Shown here in pieces: positions 32,283 through 41,727 of a DNA stretch of 64,000 nucleotides. The stretch's first letter is position 1; each line of letters opens with the position of its first letter. A program made the position numbers and the translations under genes. Under the pieces are notes generated by a model. That model ran no database searches. It was not told the DNA's origin and worked only from the letters and a program-made list of their open reading frames with translations. Location of the stretch: contig NZ_SMOK01000012.1 in assembly GCF_004353925.1 (NCBI RefSeq), forward strand, positions 186,001 to 250,000, given 5' to 3'. The stretch is from Pseudomonas sp. H9 (lineage in GTDB: Bacteria; Pseudomonadota; Gammaproteobacteria; Pseudomonadales; Pseudomonadaceae).

Positions 32283-34571
32283 ATGAATGATCTGGCCAAC
32301 TCCACCATGACCCAAAATTCTCCCCCCGTGCGGATTGATTTCAATACGCCCGAACTGCAACGCAAGCGTCGCCTGCGTGCGCTCAAGGATCGCCTGACCC
32401 GCTGGTATGTACTGGTGGGCGGGCTTGCCGTGCTGGCAGCGATCACCTTGATCTTCTTCTACCTGGCTTATGTGGTGATACCGCTGTTCCAGGGCGCCAC
32501 GCTGACCAGCAAAAAAGCGTTGGAACCGACCTGGTTGAGCCAGGATGCCGGCAAGCCTCTGATGATTGCCCTGGAAGAACAGAACCTGGTGGGTATGCGG
32601 GTTTCCGACAAAGGCCAGGCGTTGTTCTTCGACACCAAGACCGGTGCCGAACTCAAGCGCGTCGAGTTGCCGGTACCTGCCGGTACTCAGGTTACTTCCA
32701 TTGGTGCTGACCAGCCGGGTAATCCGCTGGTGGTGCTGGGTTTGTCCAACGGTCAGGCGCTGGCGTTCAGCCATAGCTACAAGATCACCTACCCGGACAA
32801 TAAGAAAACCATCACCCCGGCCATCGACTTCCCGTATGGTCAGGAGCCGTTCGTACTCGACGATCAGGGGCGTGCGCTGGAGCACGTCAGCCTCAATGTG
32901 AACGGCGAAACCCTGGTGGTGGCCGGTTCTACCGGTGCGCACCTGCAAGTGATCTCGCTGAGCCGCGAAGAAAACATGATGACCGGCGAAGTCACCAGCG
33001 AGCAGAACCGTATCGACCTGCCGCAGATGACCGAACCGGTCAAAGCGATCTTCATCGACCCGCGTCAGCAGTGGTTGTATGTGATCAATGGCCGTGCCCA
33101 GGCCGATGTCTTCAGCCTGCGTGACAAGAGCCTCAATGGCCGTTACAAGCTGCTTGAAGACGGCAATGCCGAAGTTACTGCCAGCGCGCAGTTGGTGGGT
33201 GGTATTTCGCTGATCGTCGGTGACTCCAAAGGTGGCCTGGCGCAGTGGTTCATGGCCCGAGACCCTGATGGCGAGCAGCGCTTCAAGCGTATCCGCGACT
33301 TCCAGATGGGCACCTCGCCGATCGTTCAGATCGATGCCGAAGAGCGTCGTAAAGGTTTCGTTGCCCTGGATGCCGCTGGCGAGCTGGGCGTGTTCCACAG
33401 CACTGCGCATCGCACCCTGCTGGTCGAGCCAGTAGCCGAAGGCGCAGGCGTTCTGGCACTGTCGCCACGCGCTAACCGCATCATCGTCGAAGAAGGCGGC
33501 AAGCTGCTGCCCCTGACGCTGAAAAACCCGCACCCGGAAGTGTCCTGGAGCGCGTTGTGGAGCAAGGTCTGGTACGAGAACTATGACGAGCCGAAATACG
33601 TTTGGCAGTCCACCGCCTCGAACACCGACTTCGAACCTAAGCTGAGCCTGTCGCCACTGACCTTCGGTACCCTGAAGGCAGCGTTTTACGCGATGATCCT
33701 GGCGGCTCCGCTGGCCATTGCAGCAGCGATCTACACCGCCTACTTCATGGCCCCGGGTATGCGCCGCAAGGTCAAGCCGGTGATCGAGCTGATGGAGGCG
33801 ATGCCAACCGTAATTCTCGGTTTCTTCGCCGGCCTGTTCCTGGCGCCGTATCTGGAAGGGCACCTGCCGGGAGTGTTCAGCCTTTTCCTGCTGATGCCAA
33901 TCGGCATTCTGGTCGCCGGCTTCACCTGGAGCCGCCTGCCTGAGTCGATCCGCCTGCGGGTACCGGATGGTTGGGAGGCCGCGATTCTGATCCCGGTGAT
34001 CCTGCTGACCGGTTGGTTCGCCCTGTACATGAGCCCATTGCTGGAAGCCTGGTTCTTCGGTGGTGACATGCGCCTGTGGATCACCAATGACCTGGGTATC
34101 ACCTATGACCAGCGCAACGCCCTGGTAGTGGGTATCGCCATGGGCTTTGCGGTCATCCCGAACATCTACTCGATTGCCGAAGACGCCGTGTTCAGCGTGC
34201 CGCGCAGCCTGACCCTGGGCTCCCTGGCCCTGGGTGCTACGCCATGGCAGACCCTGACCCGCGTGGTCATCCTGACCGCTAGCCCGGGCATTTTCTCGGC
34301 GTTGATGATCGGTATGGGCCGTGCGGTGGGTGAAACCATGATCGTGCTGATGGCTACCGGTAACACCCCGGTCATGGAACTGAACCTGTTCGAAGGCATG
34401 CGTACCCTGGCCGCAAACGTTGCGGTAGAGATGCCGGAATCGGAAGTGGGCGGCAGCCATTACCGCGTGCTGTTCCTCGCTGCGCTGGTGCTGTTGATGT
34501 TCACCTTTGTGATGAACACCTTGGCCGAGCTGATCCGCCAGCGTCTGCGCAAGAAATACTCGTCGCTTTGA
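32283..34571 (+). CDS. pstC: Phosphate ABC transporter permease PstC (large form)
   Basis: At 762 residues this is far longer than the roughly 320-residue E. coli PstC. After a first membrane helix (about 43-67, WYVLVGGLAVLAAITLIFFY) comes a large periplasmic insert of about 380 residues with repeated beta-type blocks (for example VVLGLSNGQALAFSH and GDSKGGLAQWFM), propeller-like. The permease core is at the C-terminus, with TLKAAFYAMILAAPLAIAAAIYTAYF, the EAA loop SLALGATPWQTLTRVVI and GRAVGETMIVLMA. This long form is known in pseudomonads. ATG 32283 follows AGGGTG. Confidence 0.95.
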   Translation: MNDLANSTMTQNSPPVRIDFNTPELQRKRRLRALKDRLTRWYVLVGGLAVLAAITLIFFYLAYVVIPLFQGATLTSKKALEPTWLSQDAGKPLMIALEEQNLVGMRVSDKGQALFFDTKTGAELKRVELPVPAGTQVTSIGADQPGNPLVVLGLSNGQALAFSHSYKITYPDNKKTITPAIDFPYGQEPFVLDDQGRALEHVSLNVNGETLVVAGSTGAHLQVISLSREENMMTGEVTSEQNRIDLPQMTEPVKAIFIDPRQQWLYVINGRAQADVFSLRDKSLNGRYKLLEDGNAEVTASAQLVGGISLIVGDSKGGLAQWFMARDPDGEQRFKRIRDFQMGTSPIVQIDAEERRKGFVALDAAGELGVFHSTAHRTLLVEPVAEGAGVLALSPRANRIIVEEGGKLLPLTLKNPHPEVSWSALWSKVWYENYDEPKYVWQSTASNTDFEPKLSLSPLTFGTLKAAFYAMILAAPLAIAAAIYTAYFMAPGMRRKVKPVIELMEAMPTVILGFFAGLFLAPYLEGHLPGVFSLFLLMPIGILVAGFTWSRLPESIRLRVPDGWEAAILIPVILLTGWFALYMSPLLEAWFFGGDMRLWITNDLGITYDQRNALVVGIAMGFAVIPNIYSIAEDAVFSVPRSLTLGSLALGATPWQTLTRVVILTASPGIFSALMIGMGRAVGETMIVLMATGNTPVMELNLFEGMRTLAANVAVEMPESEVGGSHYRVLFLAALVLLMFTFVMNTLAELIRQRLRKKYSSL

Positions 34572-34588
34572 TAGAAAGGTAGAGATCC

Positions 34589-36259
34589 GTGAAAAAGGAT
34601 TCCCTCAAAAGCTGGTTCAAGAGCGGCGCCCCTGGCGTCTGGATCAGCGGTGGCGCCGTCGCCATCGCAGTGATCATGACCATTGGTCTGCTCTCGGTGA
34701 TCGCTGTGCGTGGCCTGGGCCACTTCTGGCCGGCTGACTTGGTTCAGGCCACCTACAAGGTGCCAGGCCAGGCTGATCACGTTGTGGTTGGCGAAATAGT
34801 GCAAAAGGAAGAGGTGCCGCTGGCGCGTCTGAAAGGTGCCGGCTTGCCGGTGCCTGATAATGGCCCGGAGTTCATGACCCGTGAGCTGATCAAGATCGGC
34901 AACCGCGACCTCAATGGCAGCGACTTCACTTGGGTGGTCGGCGACTGGCTGACCGACATGCAGACGCCGGTCGACCTGATTGCGCTGGAACGCCGCGAGT
35001 GGGGCAACTTCTACGGCTACCTGGTCAGCGTCAAGGAAAACGGTAAGGTCGTTGCCGAAGGCCAGGCGGCCTGGGCTGAGCTGCAGGCGCGCCTCAAGCG
35101 TGCCGACAAGCTGGCGACCGATCTGCAACAGTTGGAGAAGAAAGACATCGGCGCCATCAACTACGGCCTTGAGCGTCTGCGCCTGCAGACCCGCAAGCTG
35201 GAGCTGGATGGCAAACTCGACGCGGCTGCTCAAGCTGACATCGAGGCCGAGCGTGCCGAGCTGAACAACCGTTACAAGGCTATTGAAGAGCGTCTGAGCA
35301 GTCTGCATCAGGACTTCGCCCGTGACAGCCTGGTGGCCAAGGACGGTAATGGCCGTGAAGTTGAAATCAACCTGAGCAAGGTGGTGCACGCCTACCAGCC
35401 AAACGGCATGGGCTTCTTCACCAAGATGGGCGTGTACTTCGCCAAGGTCTGGGAATTCCTCAGCGACGACCCACGTGAAGCCAACACTGAAGGCGGGATT
35501 TTCCCGGCGATTTTCGGCACCGTGATGATGACCCTGATCATGGCCGTGATCGTCACCCCGTTCGGCGTATTGGCGGCAGTATACCTGCGTGAATACGCTC
35601 GTCAGGGGCCGGTGACGCGCCTGATCCGTATTGCAGTGAACAACCTGGCCGGTGTACCTGCCATTGTTTACGGCGTGTTCGGTCTGGGCTTCTTCGTCTA
35701 CGTGCTGGGTGGCTCGCTTGACCGTCTGTTCTTCCCTGAAGCACTGCCAGCCCCGACCCTGGGTACGCCGGGCCTGCTGTGGGCGTCGTTGACCCTGGCA
35801 CTGCTGGCGGTACCGGTGGTGATCGTGGCCACCGAAGAAGGCCTGGCGCGTATTCCACGTACCGTTCGTGAAGGCTCGCTGGCACTGGGTGCAACCAAGG
35901 CCGAAACCTTGTGGAAGATCGTTCTGCCAATGGCCAGCCCGGCGATGATGACCGGCATGATCCTCGCTGTGGCACGTGCCGCTGGTGAAGTAGCGCCGCT
36001 GATGCTGGTAGGTGTGGTGAAGCTGGCGCCATCGCTGCCAGTGGACGGCAACTACCCGTACCTGCACCTGGACCAGAAGATCATGCACCTGGGCTTCCAT
36101 ATCTATGACGTTGGCTTCCAGAGCCCGAACGTAGAAGCCGCGCGTCCGTTGGTGTACGCCACCGCATTGCTGCTGGTACTGGTGATCGCGACCCTCAACC
36201 TCTCGGCGGTGTGGATTCGTAACCACCTGCGCGAGAAGTACAAGGCGCTGGACAGCTGA
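34589..36259 (+). CDS. pstA: Phosphate ABC transporter permease PstA (large form)
   Basis: The 556-residue permease starts at a GTG (34589) with GGTAGAG upstream. Like its partner PstC it has an enlarged periplasmic region after helix 1 (about residues 45-290), here with a predicted coiled coil (KRADKLATDLQQLEKK and EAERAELNNRYKAIEERL). The C-terminal permease core has IFGTVMMTLIMAVIVTPFG, LAGVPAIVYGVFGLGFFVYV and the EAA loop REGSLALGATKAETLWKIVL. It forms the membrane channel with PstC, 17 bp after it. Confidence 0.96.
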   Translation: MKKDSLKSWFKSGAPGVWISGGAVAIAVIMTIGLLSVIAVRGLGHFWPADLVQATYKVPGQADHVVVGEIVQKEEVPLARLKGAGLPVPDNGPEFMTRELIKIGNRDLNGSDFTWVVGDWLTDMQTPVDLIALERREWGNFYGYLVSVKENGKVVAEGQAAWAELQARLKRADKLATDLQQLEKKDIGAINYGLERLRLQTRKLELDGKLDAAAQADIEAERAELNNRYKAIEERLSSLHQDFARDSLVAKDGNGREVEINLSKVVHAYQPNGMGFFTKMGVYFAKVWEFLSDDPREANTEGGIFPAIFGTVMMTLIMAVIVTPFGVLAAVYLREYARQGPVTRLIRIAVNNLAGVPAIVYGVFGLGFFVYVLGGSLDRLFFPEALPAPTLGTPGLLWASLTLALLAVPVVIVATEEGLARIPRTVREGSLALGATKAETLWKIVLPMASPAMMTGMILAVARAAGEVAPLMLVGVVKLAPSLPVDGNYPYLHLDQKIMHLGFHIYDVGFQSPNVEAARPLVYATALLLVLVIATLNLSAVWIRNHLREKYKALDS

Positions 36260-36270
36260 CAGAAAGTTAT

Positions 36271-36340
36271 TAGCCATAAGCGGCAAGCTACAAGCCGCTT
36301 ATGCCCAAACTTGCGGCTGACAGCTTGAAGCTTGCAGCCA
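36271..36340. repeat. Intergenic inverted repeat, second family (pstA-pstB spacer)
   Basis: TAGCCATAAGCGGCAAGC and TACAAGCCGCTT on the left, GCGGCTGACAGC and TTGAAGCTTGCAGC on the right, fill nearly the entire spacer and can fold into an imperfect stem. Confidence 0.85.
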
Positions 36341-36356
36341 CAAAAGGAGTTAAATC

Positions 36357-37190
36357 ATGCAACATGAATCTCACGCTCACGGTATCGACATGTCGGCCTT
36401 GGGTCGTACCAAGCAGAGCCTGCAGCTGGCTGAAGAAACCGTTGCCATCGAAGTACCGGGCCTGAGCCTGTACTACGGCGAGAAACAAGCGCTGTTCGAC
36501 GTCAGCATGAACATCCCGAAACAGCGCGTGACCGCCTTTATCGGCCCGTCCGGCTGCGGTAAGTCGACCTTGCTGCGTACCTTCAACCGCATGAACGACC
36601 TGGTGGACGGCTGCCGTGTCGAGGGTGCAATCAACCTGTACGGCAACAACATCTATCGCAAAGGCGAAGACGTGGCCGAACTGCGTCGCCGGGTGGGTAT
36701 GGTGTTCCAGAAGCCCAACCCGTTCCCCAAGACCATCTACGAGAACGTGGTTTACGGTCTGCGCATTCAGGGTATCAACAAGAAGCGCGTGCTGGATGAA
36801 GCCGTGGAGTGGGCACTGAAGGGTGCGGCGCTGTGGGATGAGGTCAAAGACCGCCTGCACGAGTCGGCACTGGGGCTGTCTGGTGGTCAGCAGCAGCGTC
36901 TGGTGATTGCCCGTACCATCGCGGTAGAGCCTGAAGTCCTGCTGCTCGACGAACCGTGCTCGGCACTGGACCCGATCTCGACGCTGAAAGTCGAAGAGCT
37001 GATCTATGAGCTGAAGTCCAAGTACACCATCGTTATCGTTACCCACAACATGCAGCAGGCCGCGCGGGTTTCCGACTACACCGCCTTCATGTATATGGGC
37101 AAACTGGTCGAGTTCGGTGATACCGATACCTTGTTCACCAACCCGGCGAAGAAGCAGACCGAAGATTACATTACCGGTCGCTATGGCTAG
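36357..37190 (+). CDS. pstB: Phosphate ABC transporter ATP-binding protein
   Basis: The 277-residue ATPase has Walker [10 protein letters not shown] (63-71), the Q-loop [19 protein letters not shown] signature [16 protein letters not shown], Walker [14 protein letters not shown] and the switch His in VTHNMQQA. The QKPNPFP segment is diagnostic of PstB. An N-terminal extension of about 28 residues ([19 protein letters not shown]) precedes the core. It energises PstCA and, with PhoU, signals phosphate status to PhoR. Confidence 0.98.
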   Translation: MQHESHAHGIDMSALGRTKQSLQLAEETVAIEVPGLSLYYGEKQALFDVSMNIPKQRVTAFIGPSGCGKSTLLRTFNRMNDLVDGCRVEGAINLYGNNIYRKGEDVAELRRRVGMVFQKPNPFPKTIYENVVYGLRIQGINKKRVLDEAVEWALKGAALWDEVKDRLHESALGLSGGQQQRLVIARTIAVEPEVLLLDEPCSALDPISTLKVEELIYELKSKYTIVIVTHNMQQAARVSDYTAFMYMGKLVEFGDTDTLFTNPAKKQTEDYITGRYG

Positions 37191-37200
37191 TCGCAGTGCG

Positions 37201-37295
37201 ACAGCTTCAAGCTGCAAGGTACAAGCGGCAAGAAGGATAGCGGTGCCCGGGAACGACACGAACGACTTGAAGCGTGCGGCTTGAAGCTTGCAGCT
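37201..37295. repeat. Intergenic inverted repeat, second family (pstB-phoU spacer)
   Basis: AGCTTCAAGCTGCAAGGTAC and AAGCGGCAAG on the left face ACTTGAAGCGTGCGGCTTG and AAGCTTGCAGCT on the right, with about 45 nt between the arms. Confidence 0.85.
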
Positions 37296-37310
37296 TAGCG
37301 GAGCGAAAGC

Positions 37311-38069
37311 ATGATCGATAAAGACAGCCTTACCCATCACATCTCCCAGCAGTTCAACGCCGAGCTTGAGGAGGTCCGCAGCCACCTTCTGGCGATGGGC
37401 GGCCTGGTCGAGAAGCAGGTCAATGACGCGGTCACCGCGCTGATCGAGGCCGACTCGGGCCTGGCTCAGCAGGTGCGCGAAGTCGATGAGCAGATCAACC
37501 AGATGGAGCGCAACATCGACGAGGAGTGCGTACGTATCCTTGCTCGCCGTCAGCCAGCCGCTTCCGACCTGCGTTTGATCATCAGCATTTCCAAGTCGGT
37601 GATCGACCTGGAACGTATTGGCGACGAGTCGACCAAGATTGCCCGTCGGGCCATCCAGCTGTGTGAAGAGGGTGAGTCGCCGCGTGGTTACGTTGAAGTC
37701 CGCCACATTGGCGATCAGGTGCGCAACATGGTGCGTGACGCGCTGGACGCGTTCGCTCGTTTCGACGCAGACCTGGCCTTGTCGGTAGCCCAGTACGACA
37801 AAACCATCGACCGCGAGTACAAAACCGCGCTGCGTGAGTTGGTCACCTACATGATGGAAGATCCGCGCTCGATTTCGCGGGTACTGAGCGTGATCTGGGC
37901 GCTGCGTTCGCTGGAGCGTATCGGTGACCATGCCCGTAACATCTCGGAGCTGGTGATCTACCTGGTGCGTGGTACCGACGTGCGCCATCTGGGCCTGGCC
38001 CGAATGAAAGAAGAGGTTCAGGGCAGCGCCGAAAAGGCTAATGTTCCGGGCGTTACTGACGATAAGTAA
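37311..38069 (+). CDS. phoU: Phosphate signalling regulator PhoU
   Basis: The 252-residue all-helical protein has two PhoU repeats, each with the E/D-rich metal-binding pattern (DLRLIISISKSVIDLERIGDESTKIARR and VLSVIWALRSLERIGDHARNISEL). It couples the Pst transporter to PhoR, keeping the PhoB regulon off when phosphate is plentiful. It ends the pst cluster and a terminator follows. Confidence 0.97.
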   Translation: MIDKDSLTHHISQQFNAELEEVRSHLLAMGGLVEKQVNDAVTALIEADSGLAQQVREVDEQINQMERNIDEECVRILARRQPAASDLRLIISISKSVIDLERIGDESTKIARRAIQLCEEGESPRGYVEVRHIGDQVRNMVRDALDAFARFDADLALSVAQYDKTIDREYKTALRELVTYMMEDPRSISRVLSVIWALRSLERIGDHARNISELVIYLVRGTDVRHLGLARMKEEVQGSAEKANVPGVTDDK

Positions 38070-38085
38070 GACTGCCCCGAGAATG

Positions 38086-38116
38086 AACGCCCGGCTCAGG
38101 CCGGGCGTTTTCGTTT
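38086..38116 (+). terminator. Rho-independent terminator after phoU
   Basis: CGCCCGGC / GCCGGGCG stem with a TCAG tetraloop followed by TTTTCGTTT, 17 bp past phoU. Confidence 0.93.
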
Positions 38117-38231
38117 GCGGTCGAGCACCTCAAGGCAGCCGCGAACGACGCAACGAGTCCCGGCGTGAGCCAGTGTTTGGCAAATGGCCATCAGTCAGCG
38201 TTATGCTAGGCGGGATTCAATAGGAGTGGCG

Positions 38232-39128
38232 ATGAGTAAAGTCAGTGTATTGGTTGTGGATGACGCGCCGTTCATTCGTGACCTGGTGAAGAAGTGTCTG
38301 CGCAACTATTTTCCCGGCATGGTCATTGAAGACGCCGTCAACGGCCGCAAAGCCCAGACGTTGCTGGCACGTGAAGCGTTCGACCTGGTTCTGTGCGACT
38401 GGGAAATGCCGGAAATGTCCGGGCTGGAGCTGCTGACCTGGTGCCGTCAGCAAGAGTCGATGAAGACGCTGCCGTTCATCATGGTGACCAGCCGCGGCGA
38501 CAAAGAGAACGTCGTCCAGGCGATTCAGGCGGGTGTTTCCGACTTCGTCGGCAAGCCATTCACCAACGAGCAATTGCTGACCAAAGTGAAGAAAGCCCTG
38601 ACCAAAGTCGGCAAGCTCGATGCGGTCATGGCCAGCGCACCAACACGTAGCACCTCGGCATTTGCCAATGACTCGCTCAATGCCCTGACTGCCGGGCGTG
38701 CCGAAACGGTCAAGCCCACGGCACCGGCCGCTGCGGTAGCAGCCGCCAAGCCGCTGATCAGCGCACCTAAGCCGGCGGCTGCCGCGCCTGCCGGACGTGG
38801 CCAGGGGCAACTGCGCTTGCCCAGTGGCGTGCAGCCGTGCGTGATCAAGGCCCTGAGCCTCAAGGAGGCGTTGCTGGTGGTGCGCCGTGGCGAAACCCTG
38901 CCTCAGGTGCTCGAAGGCGCGGTGCTCGATCTGGAGCAGGGCGAGAACGCCGAAATTGCCCGGCTCAATGGTTACTTGCATGCTGTGGCGGCGCTGGAAC
39001 CTAAGCCTGACAGCGACTGGCTGCAGTTGACCTTCAAGTTTGTCGATCAGGACGCACAAAAGCTGGACTACCTGTCGCGACTGATTGCCCGTGGTACGGC
39101 GCAGAAGCATTTTGTGCCTGGGGCCTGA
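38232..39128 (+). CDS. Response regulator with Ala/Pro linker and possible PilZ-like C-terminal domain
   Basis: The 298-residue protein starts with a CheY-type receiver (1-125): acidic pocket VVDDAPF, phospho-acceptor Asp56 in LCDWEMP, the MVTSRGDKENV Thr/Ser and GKPF Lys. A linker rich in Ala, Pro and Lys follows (about 140-190). The C-terminal 100 residues have a beta-rich pattern (LRLPSGVQPCVIKALSLKEALLVV and LQLTFKFVDQDAQKLDYLSRLI) that resembles a PilZ domain without its RxxxR motif. Partner kinase unknown. ATG 38232 follows TAGGAG. Confidence 0.85.
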   Translation: MSKVSVLVVDDAPFIRDLVKKCLRNYFPGMVIEDAVNGRKAQTLLAREAFDLVLCDWEMPEMSGLELLTWCRQQESMKTLPFIMVTSRGDKENVVQAIQAGVSDFVGKPFTNEQLLTKVKKALTKVGKLDAVMASAPTRSTSAFANDSLNALTAGRAETVKPTAPAAAVAAAKPLISAPKPAAAAPAGRGQGQLRLPSGVQPCVIKALSLKEALLVVRRGETLPQVLEGAVLDLEQGENAEIARLNGYLHAVAALEPKPDSDWLQLTFKFVDQDAQKLDYLSRLIARGTAQKHFVPGA

Positions 39129-39140
39129 CAGGCGCCCCTG

Positions 39141-39164
39141 TCGCGGGGCAAGCCCGCTCCTACA
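39141..39164. repeat. Single REP unit
   Basis: One TCGCGGGGCAAGCCCGCTCC unit without an inverted partner, just after the response regulator gene. The only unpaired copy in the window. Confidence 0.9.
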
Positions 39165-39288
39165 GGGTTGGTAGGGGTTGGCTTGTCACCGCTCGTCTAT
39201 TGGTACACCTCTGAAACACTCCGGCCATCCTCTGGGCAAAATCTGCTGCTAGTCTTCGACAGATATCAACTGTCAAAAAGCCACTACC

Positions 39289-40185
39289 ATGCCAGCACGT
39301 TCACTGCTGTTTTGTGCCTTGCTCGTGGCTTGTGGCCCGACGTTGGCCACCCCTATTTTTAAAAGCACCGATGCCTACGGCGTGGTTTCGTACTCTGACA
39401 GGCCGATGCCGGACTCTCAGCCCTTGGTTTTTCGTGATCGAATGGTCGAGCAGCTGGAGCGCCAGGTGAAACTGCACGCCATCAAGTTTACCGGTGGTGT
39501 GAGTTTCAGCGCTCGCAACGACACCTACGCCCCTGTGGAGGTGGAACTGCGCCTGCTACGCCTGAGCAACGCCAAGGGCGGTGGTGACCGGCTTGTCCGG
39601 CGGGTGGTACCCGCGCGGGCGGCAGTGCTGCTGACCGTAATCAATGCCCAGCAGCCGGGCAAACCGGTTGGGTACCAAGAGAAGTTCACGTTTGCTTTGG
39701 GCAACCCCAAGCAGCGTCAGCAAGCCTACCGTTACCCGGTGCCGTGGCGGGGCGGGCCATTTCGCCTGACGCAGGGGCCGAACGGGCAATACAGTCATTT
39801 TGGGCCAAAAGGCCGTTATGCCATGGACATCGCCATGCCCGAAGGCACGCCGATCATTGCTTCGCGGGCGGGCGTGGTGATCAAGACTGAAAACAACCAG
39901 AGTGGGCGTGGAACACATCCCTCGGGCAACTTTGTGCGCATCTTGCATGACGACGGCACCATGGGTGTCTATCTGCACCTGATGCGCGGTTCTGTGGTCG
40001 TGCGTGAGGGGCAGTCGGTGGTGTACGGAACGCCACTGGCGAAATCTGGCAATACCGGCAACAGCACCGGCCCTCATCTGCACTTCGTGGTGCAGCGCAA
40101 CGTAGGCCTGGCGCTGGAATCGATACCGTTTCAGTTCAACCAAAACGTCGGTGGGTTGCCGAACTTCACCGCCGGCAACCCCTGA
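39289..40185 (+). CDS. M23-family metallopeptidase, exported
   Basis: The 298-residue protein has a signal peptide (MPARSLLFCALLVACGPTLA). A DUF4124-like N-terminal segment follows (PIFKSTDAYGVVSYSDRP), then a middle beta domain and a LytM/M23 peptidase domain. The zinc ligands are visible as SHFGPKGRYAMDIAMPEG (H and D) and TGPHLHFVV (HxH). M23 enzymes cut peptidoglycan peptides or act as activators of amidases. All ligands appear present, so it should be active in the periplasm. The Shine-Dalgarno before ATG 39289 is weak. Confidence 0.9.
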   Translation: MPARSLLFCALLVACGPTLATPIFKSTDAYGVVSYSDRPMPDSQPLVFRDRMVEQLERQVKLHAIKFTGGVSFSARNDTYAPVEVELRLLRLSNAKGGGDRLVRRVVPARAAVLLTVINAQQPGKPVGYQEKFTFALGNPKQRQQAYRYPVPWRGGPFRLTQGPNGQYSHFGPKGRYAMDIAMPEGTPIIASRAGVVIKTENNQSGRGTHPSGNFVRILHDDGTMGVYLHLMRGSVVVREGQSVVYGTPLAKSGNTGNSTGPHLHFVVQRNVGLALESIPFQFNQNVGGLPNFTAGNP

Positions 40186-40190
40186 CACCC

Positions 40191-40262
40191 GGTGGGAGCG
40201 GGCTTGCCCCGCGATTGCGGTCTGTCAGATACATCGCATCGCGGGGCAAGCCCGCTCCTACC
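40191..40262. repeat. REP pair (inverted)
   Basis: Two facing REP units between the convergent M23 peptidase and CBS-domain protein genes. Confidence 0.95.
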
Positions 40263-40271
40263 AAGTGCAGC

Positions 40272-41612
40272 TCAATCGAGCTTTAGCACCTTGGCCAGGA
40301 CAATCTTGGGGCCTTTCATCTTCTTGATGATGATGCGCAGGCCTTCGACCTCCAGCACCTCTTCTTCTTCCGGTACGCGTTTGAGCGTCTCGTAGACCAG
40401 GCCGGCGAGGGTTTCCGCCTCGATATGGTCCAGATCGATCCCGAGCAGGCGCTCGACCTTGAACAGCGGCGTGTCACCCCGTACCAGCAACTTGCCGGGC
40501 TGGTAGGCGAGGATGCCGCGTTCGGCTTTGCGGTGCTCGTCCTGAATGTCGCCGACCAGCACTTCCAGTACGTCTTCCATGGTCAGGTAGCCAATGACCT
40601 TGCCGTCTGCTTCTTCGACCAAGGCAAAGTGCGCGCCGCCTTTACGGAACTGCTCCAGCAGTTGGGCCAGCGGCATATGGCGGGACACGCGCTCCAGTGG
40701 GCGGGTCAGTTCGGCAAGGTTGAACGAATCCGGCAGGTGATCCAGATCGGCCAGTTCCAGCAGCAGGTCTTTGATGTGCAGCAAGCCGATGAACTCACCA
40801 CGCTCGGCATCGTATACCGGATAGCGGCTGAATTTGTGGCGGCGGAACATCGCCAGGATTTCCTTGAGAGGGGCATGGGCGTCCAGGCAGACCATGTCCT
40901 CACGGGAGTTGGCCCAGTCGACCACCTCAAGCTCGCCCATCTCCACCGCCGACGCCAATACCCGCATGCCTTGATCGCTAGGGTCATGGCCGCGGCTGGA
41001 GTGCAGGATCAGCTTCAATTCTTCACGGCTGTAATGGTGTTCGTGGTGCGGGCCGGGTTCACCCTGGCCAGCGATGCGCAAAATGGCGTTGGCGCTGGCG
41101 TTGAGCAGGTAGATGGCTGGGTACATCAGCCAGTAGAACAGGTACAGCGGCACGGCTGTCCACAGCGAAAGCAGCTCGGGTTTGCGGATTGCCCACGACT
41201 TGGGTGCCAGCTCACCGACCACAATGTGCAGGTACGAAATCACGAAGAAGGCACTGAAGAACGATATTGCCTTGATCACTTCCGGCGATTGCACGCCGAC
41301 TGCCGCCAGCAGGGGTTCGAGCAGGTGTGCAAAGGCCGGCTCACCAACCCAGCCCAGGCCCAGAGAGGCGAGGGTGATGCCCAGTTGGCAGGCGGATAGG
41401 TAGGCGTCCAGTTGGTTGTGAACGGTGCGCAGGATTTGCCCGCGCCAGCCATGCTGCTCGGCAATCGACTCGACGCGGGTCGAGCGCAATTTGACCATGG
41501 CAAATTCGGCCGCAACGAAGAAACCGTTGAGCAACACCAGCAGCAGAGCAAAAAGAATCATGCCGAAATCGGCAAAAATTTGGGCGAGGCTAATACCAGG
41601 GGAAGGGTCCAT
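40272..41612 (-). CDS. CNNM/CorC-type membrane protein with DUF21 and CBS domains
   Basis: The 446-residue protein has an N-terminal DUF21 membrane domain (about 10-200, with LLVLLNGFFVAAEFAMVKLRSTRVE). Two CBS domains follow (about 215-345, EDMVCLDAHAPLKEILAMFRRH and KVIGYLTMEDVLEVLVGDI), then a C-terminal CorC_HlyC transporter-associated domain (about 355-435). Such proteins were first labelled hemolysins but are better linked to Mg2+/Co2+ or Na+ handling. It lies between the M23 gene and phoR on the minus strand, 115 bp after phoR; no Pho box was seen in front of it. Confidence 0.93.
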   Translation of the reverse strand: MDPSPGISLAQIFADFGMILFALLLVLLNGFFVAAEFAMVKLRSTRVESIAEQHGWRGQILRTVHNQLDAYLSACQLGITLASLGLGWVGEPAFAHLLEPLLAAVGVQSPEVIKAISFFSAFFVISYLHIVVGELAPKSWAIRKPELLSLWTAVPLYLFYWLMYPAIYLLNASANAILRIAGQGEPGPHHEHHYSREELKLILHSSRGHDPSDQGMRVLASAVEMGELEVVDWANSREDMVCLDAHAPLKEILAMFRRHKFSRYPVYDAERGEFIGLLHIKDLLLELADLDHLPDSFNLAELTRPLERVSRHMPLAQLLEQFRKGGAHFALVEEADGKVIGYLTMEDVLEVLVGDIQDEHRKAERGILAYQPGKLLVRGDTPLFKVERLLGIDLDHIEAETLAGLVYETLKRVPEEEEVLEVEGLRIIIKKMKGPKIVLAKVLKLD

Positions 41613-41727
41613 GATGGAGTTTTACGGGGTCCGTCATCTGAAGAAAGAGAGAAATACGGTGCCAGCATTCGCTGGCACAAGTTCGCCAATGTAGCGGCTG
41701 AGGGCGCGGTTGCCTAGGGGCGCAGCC

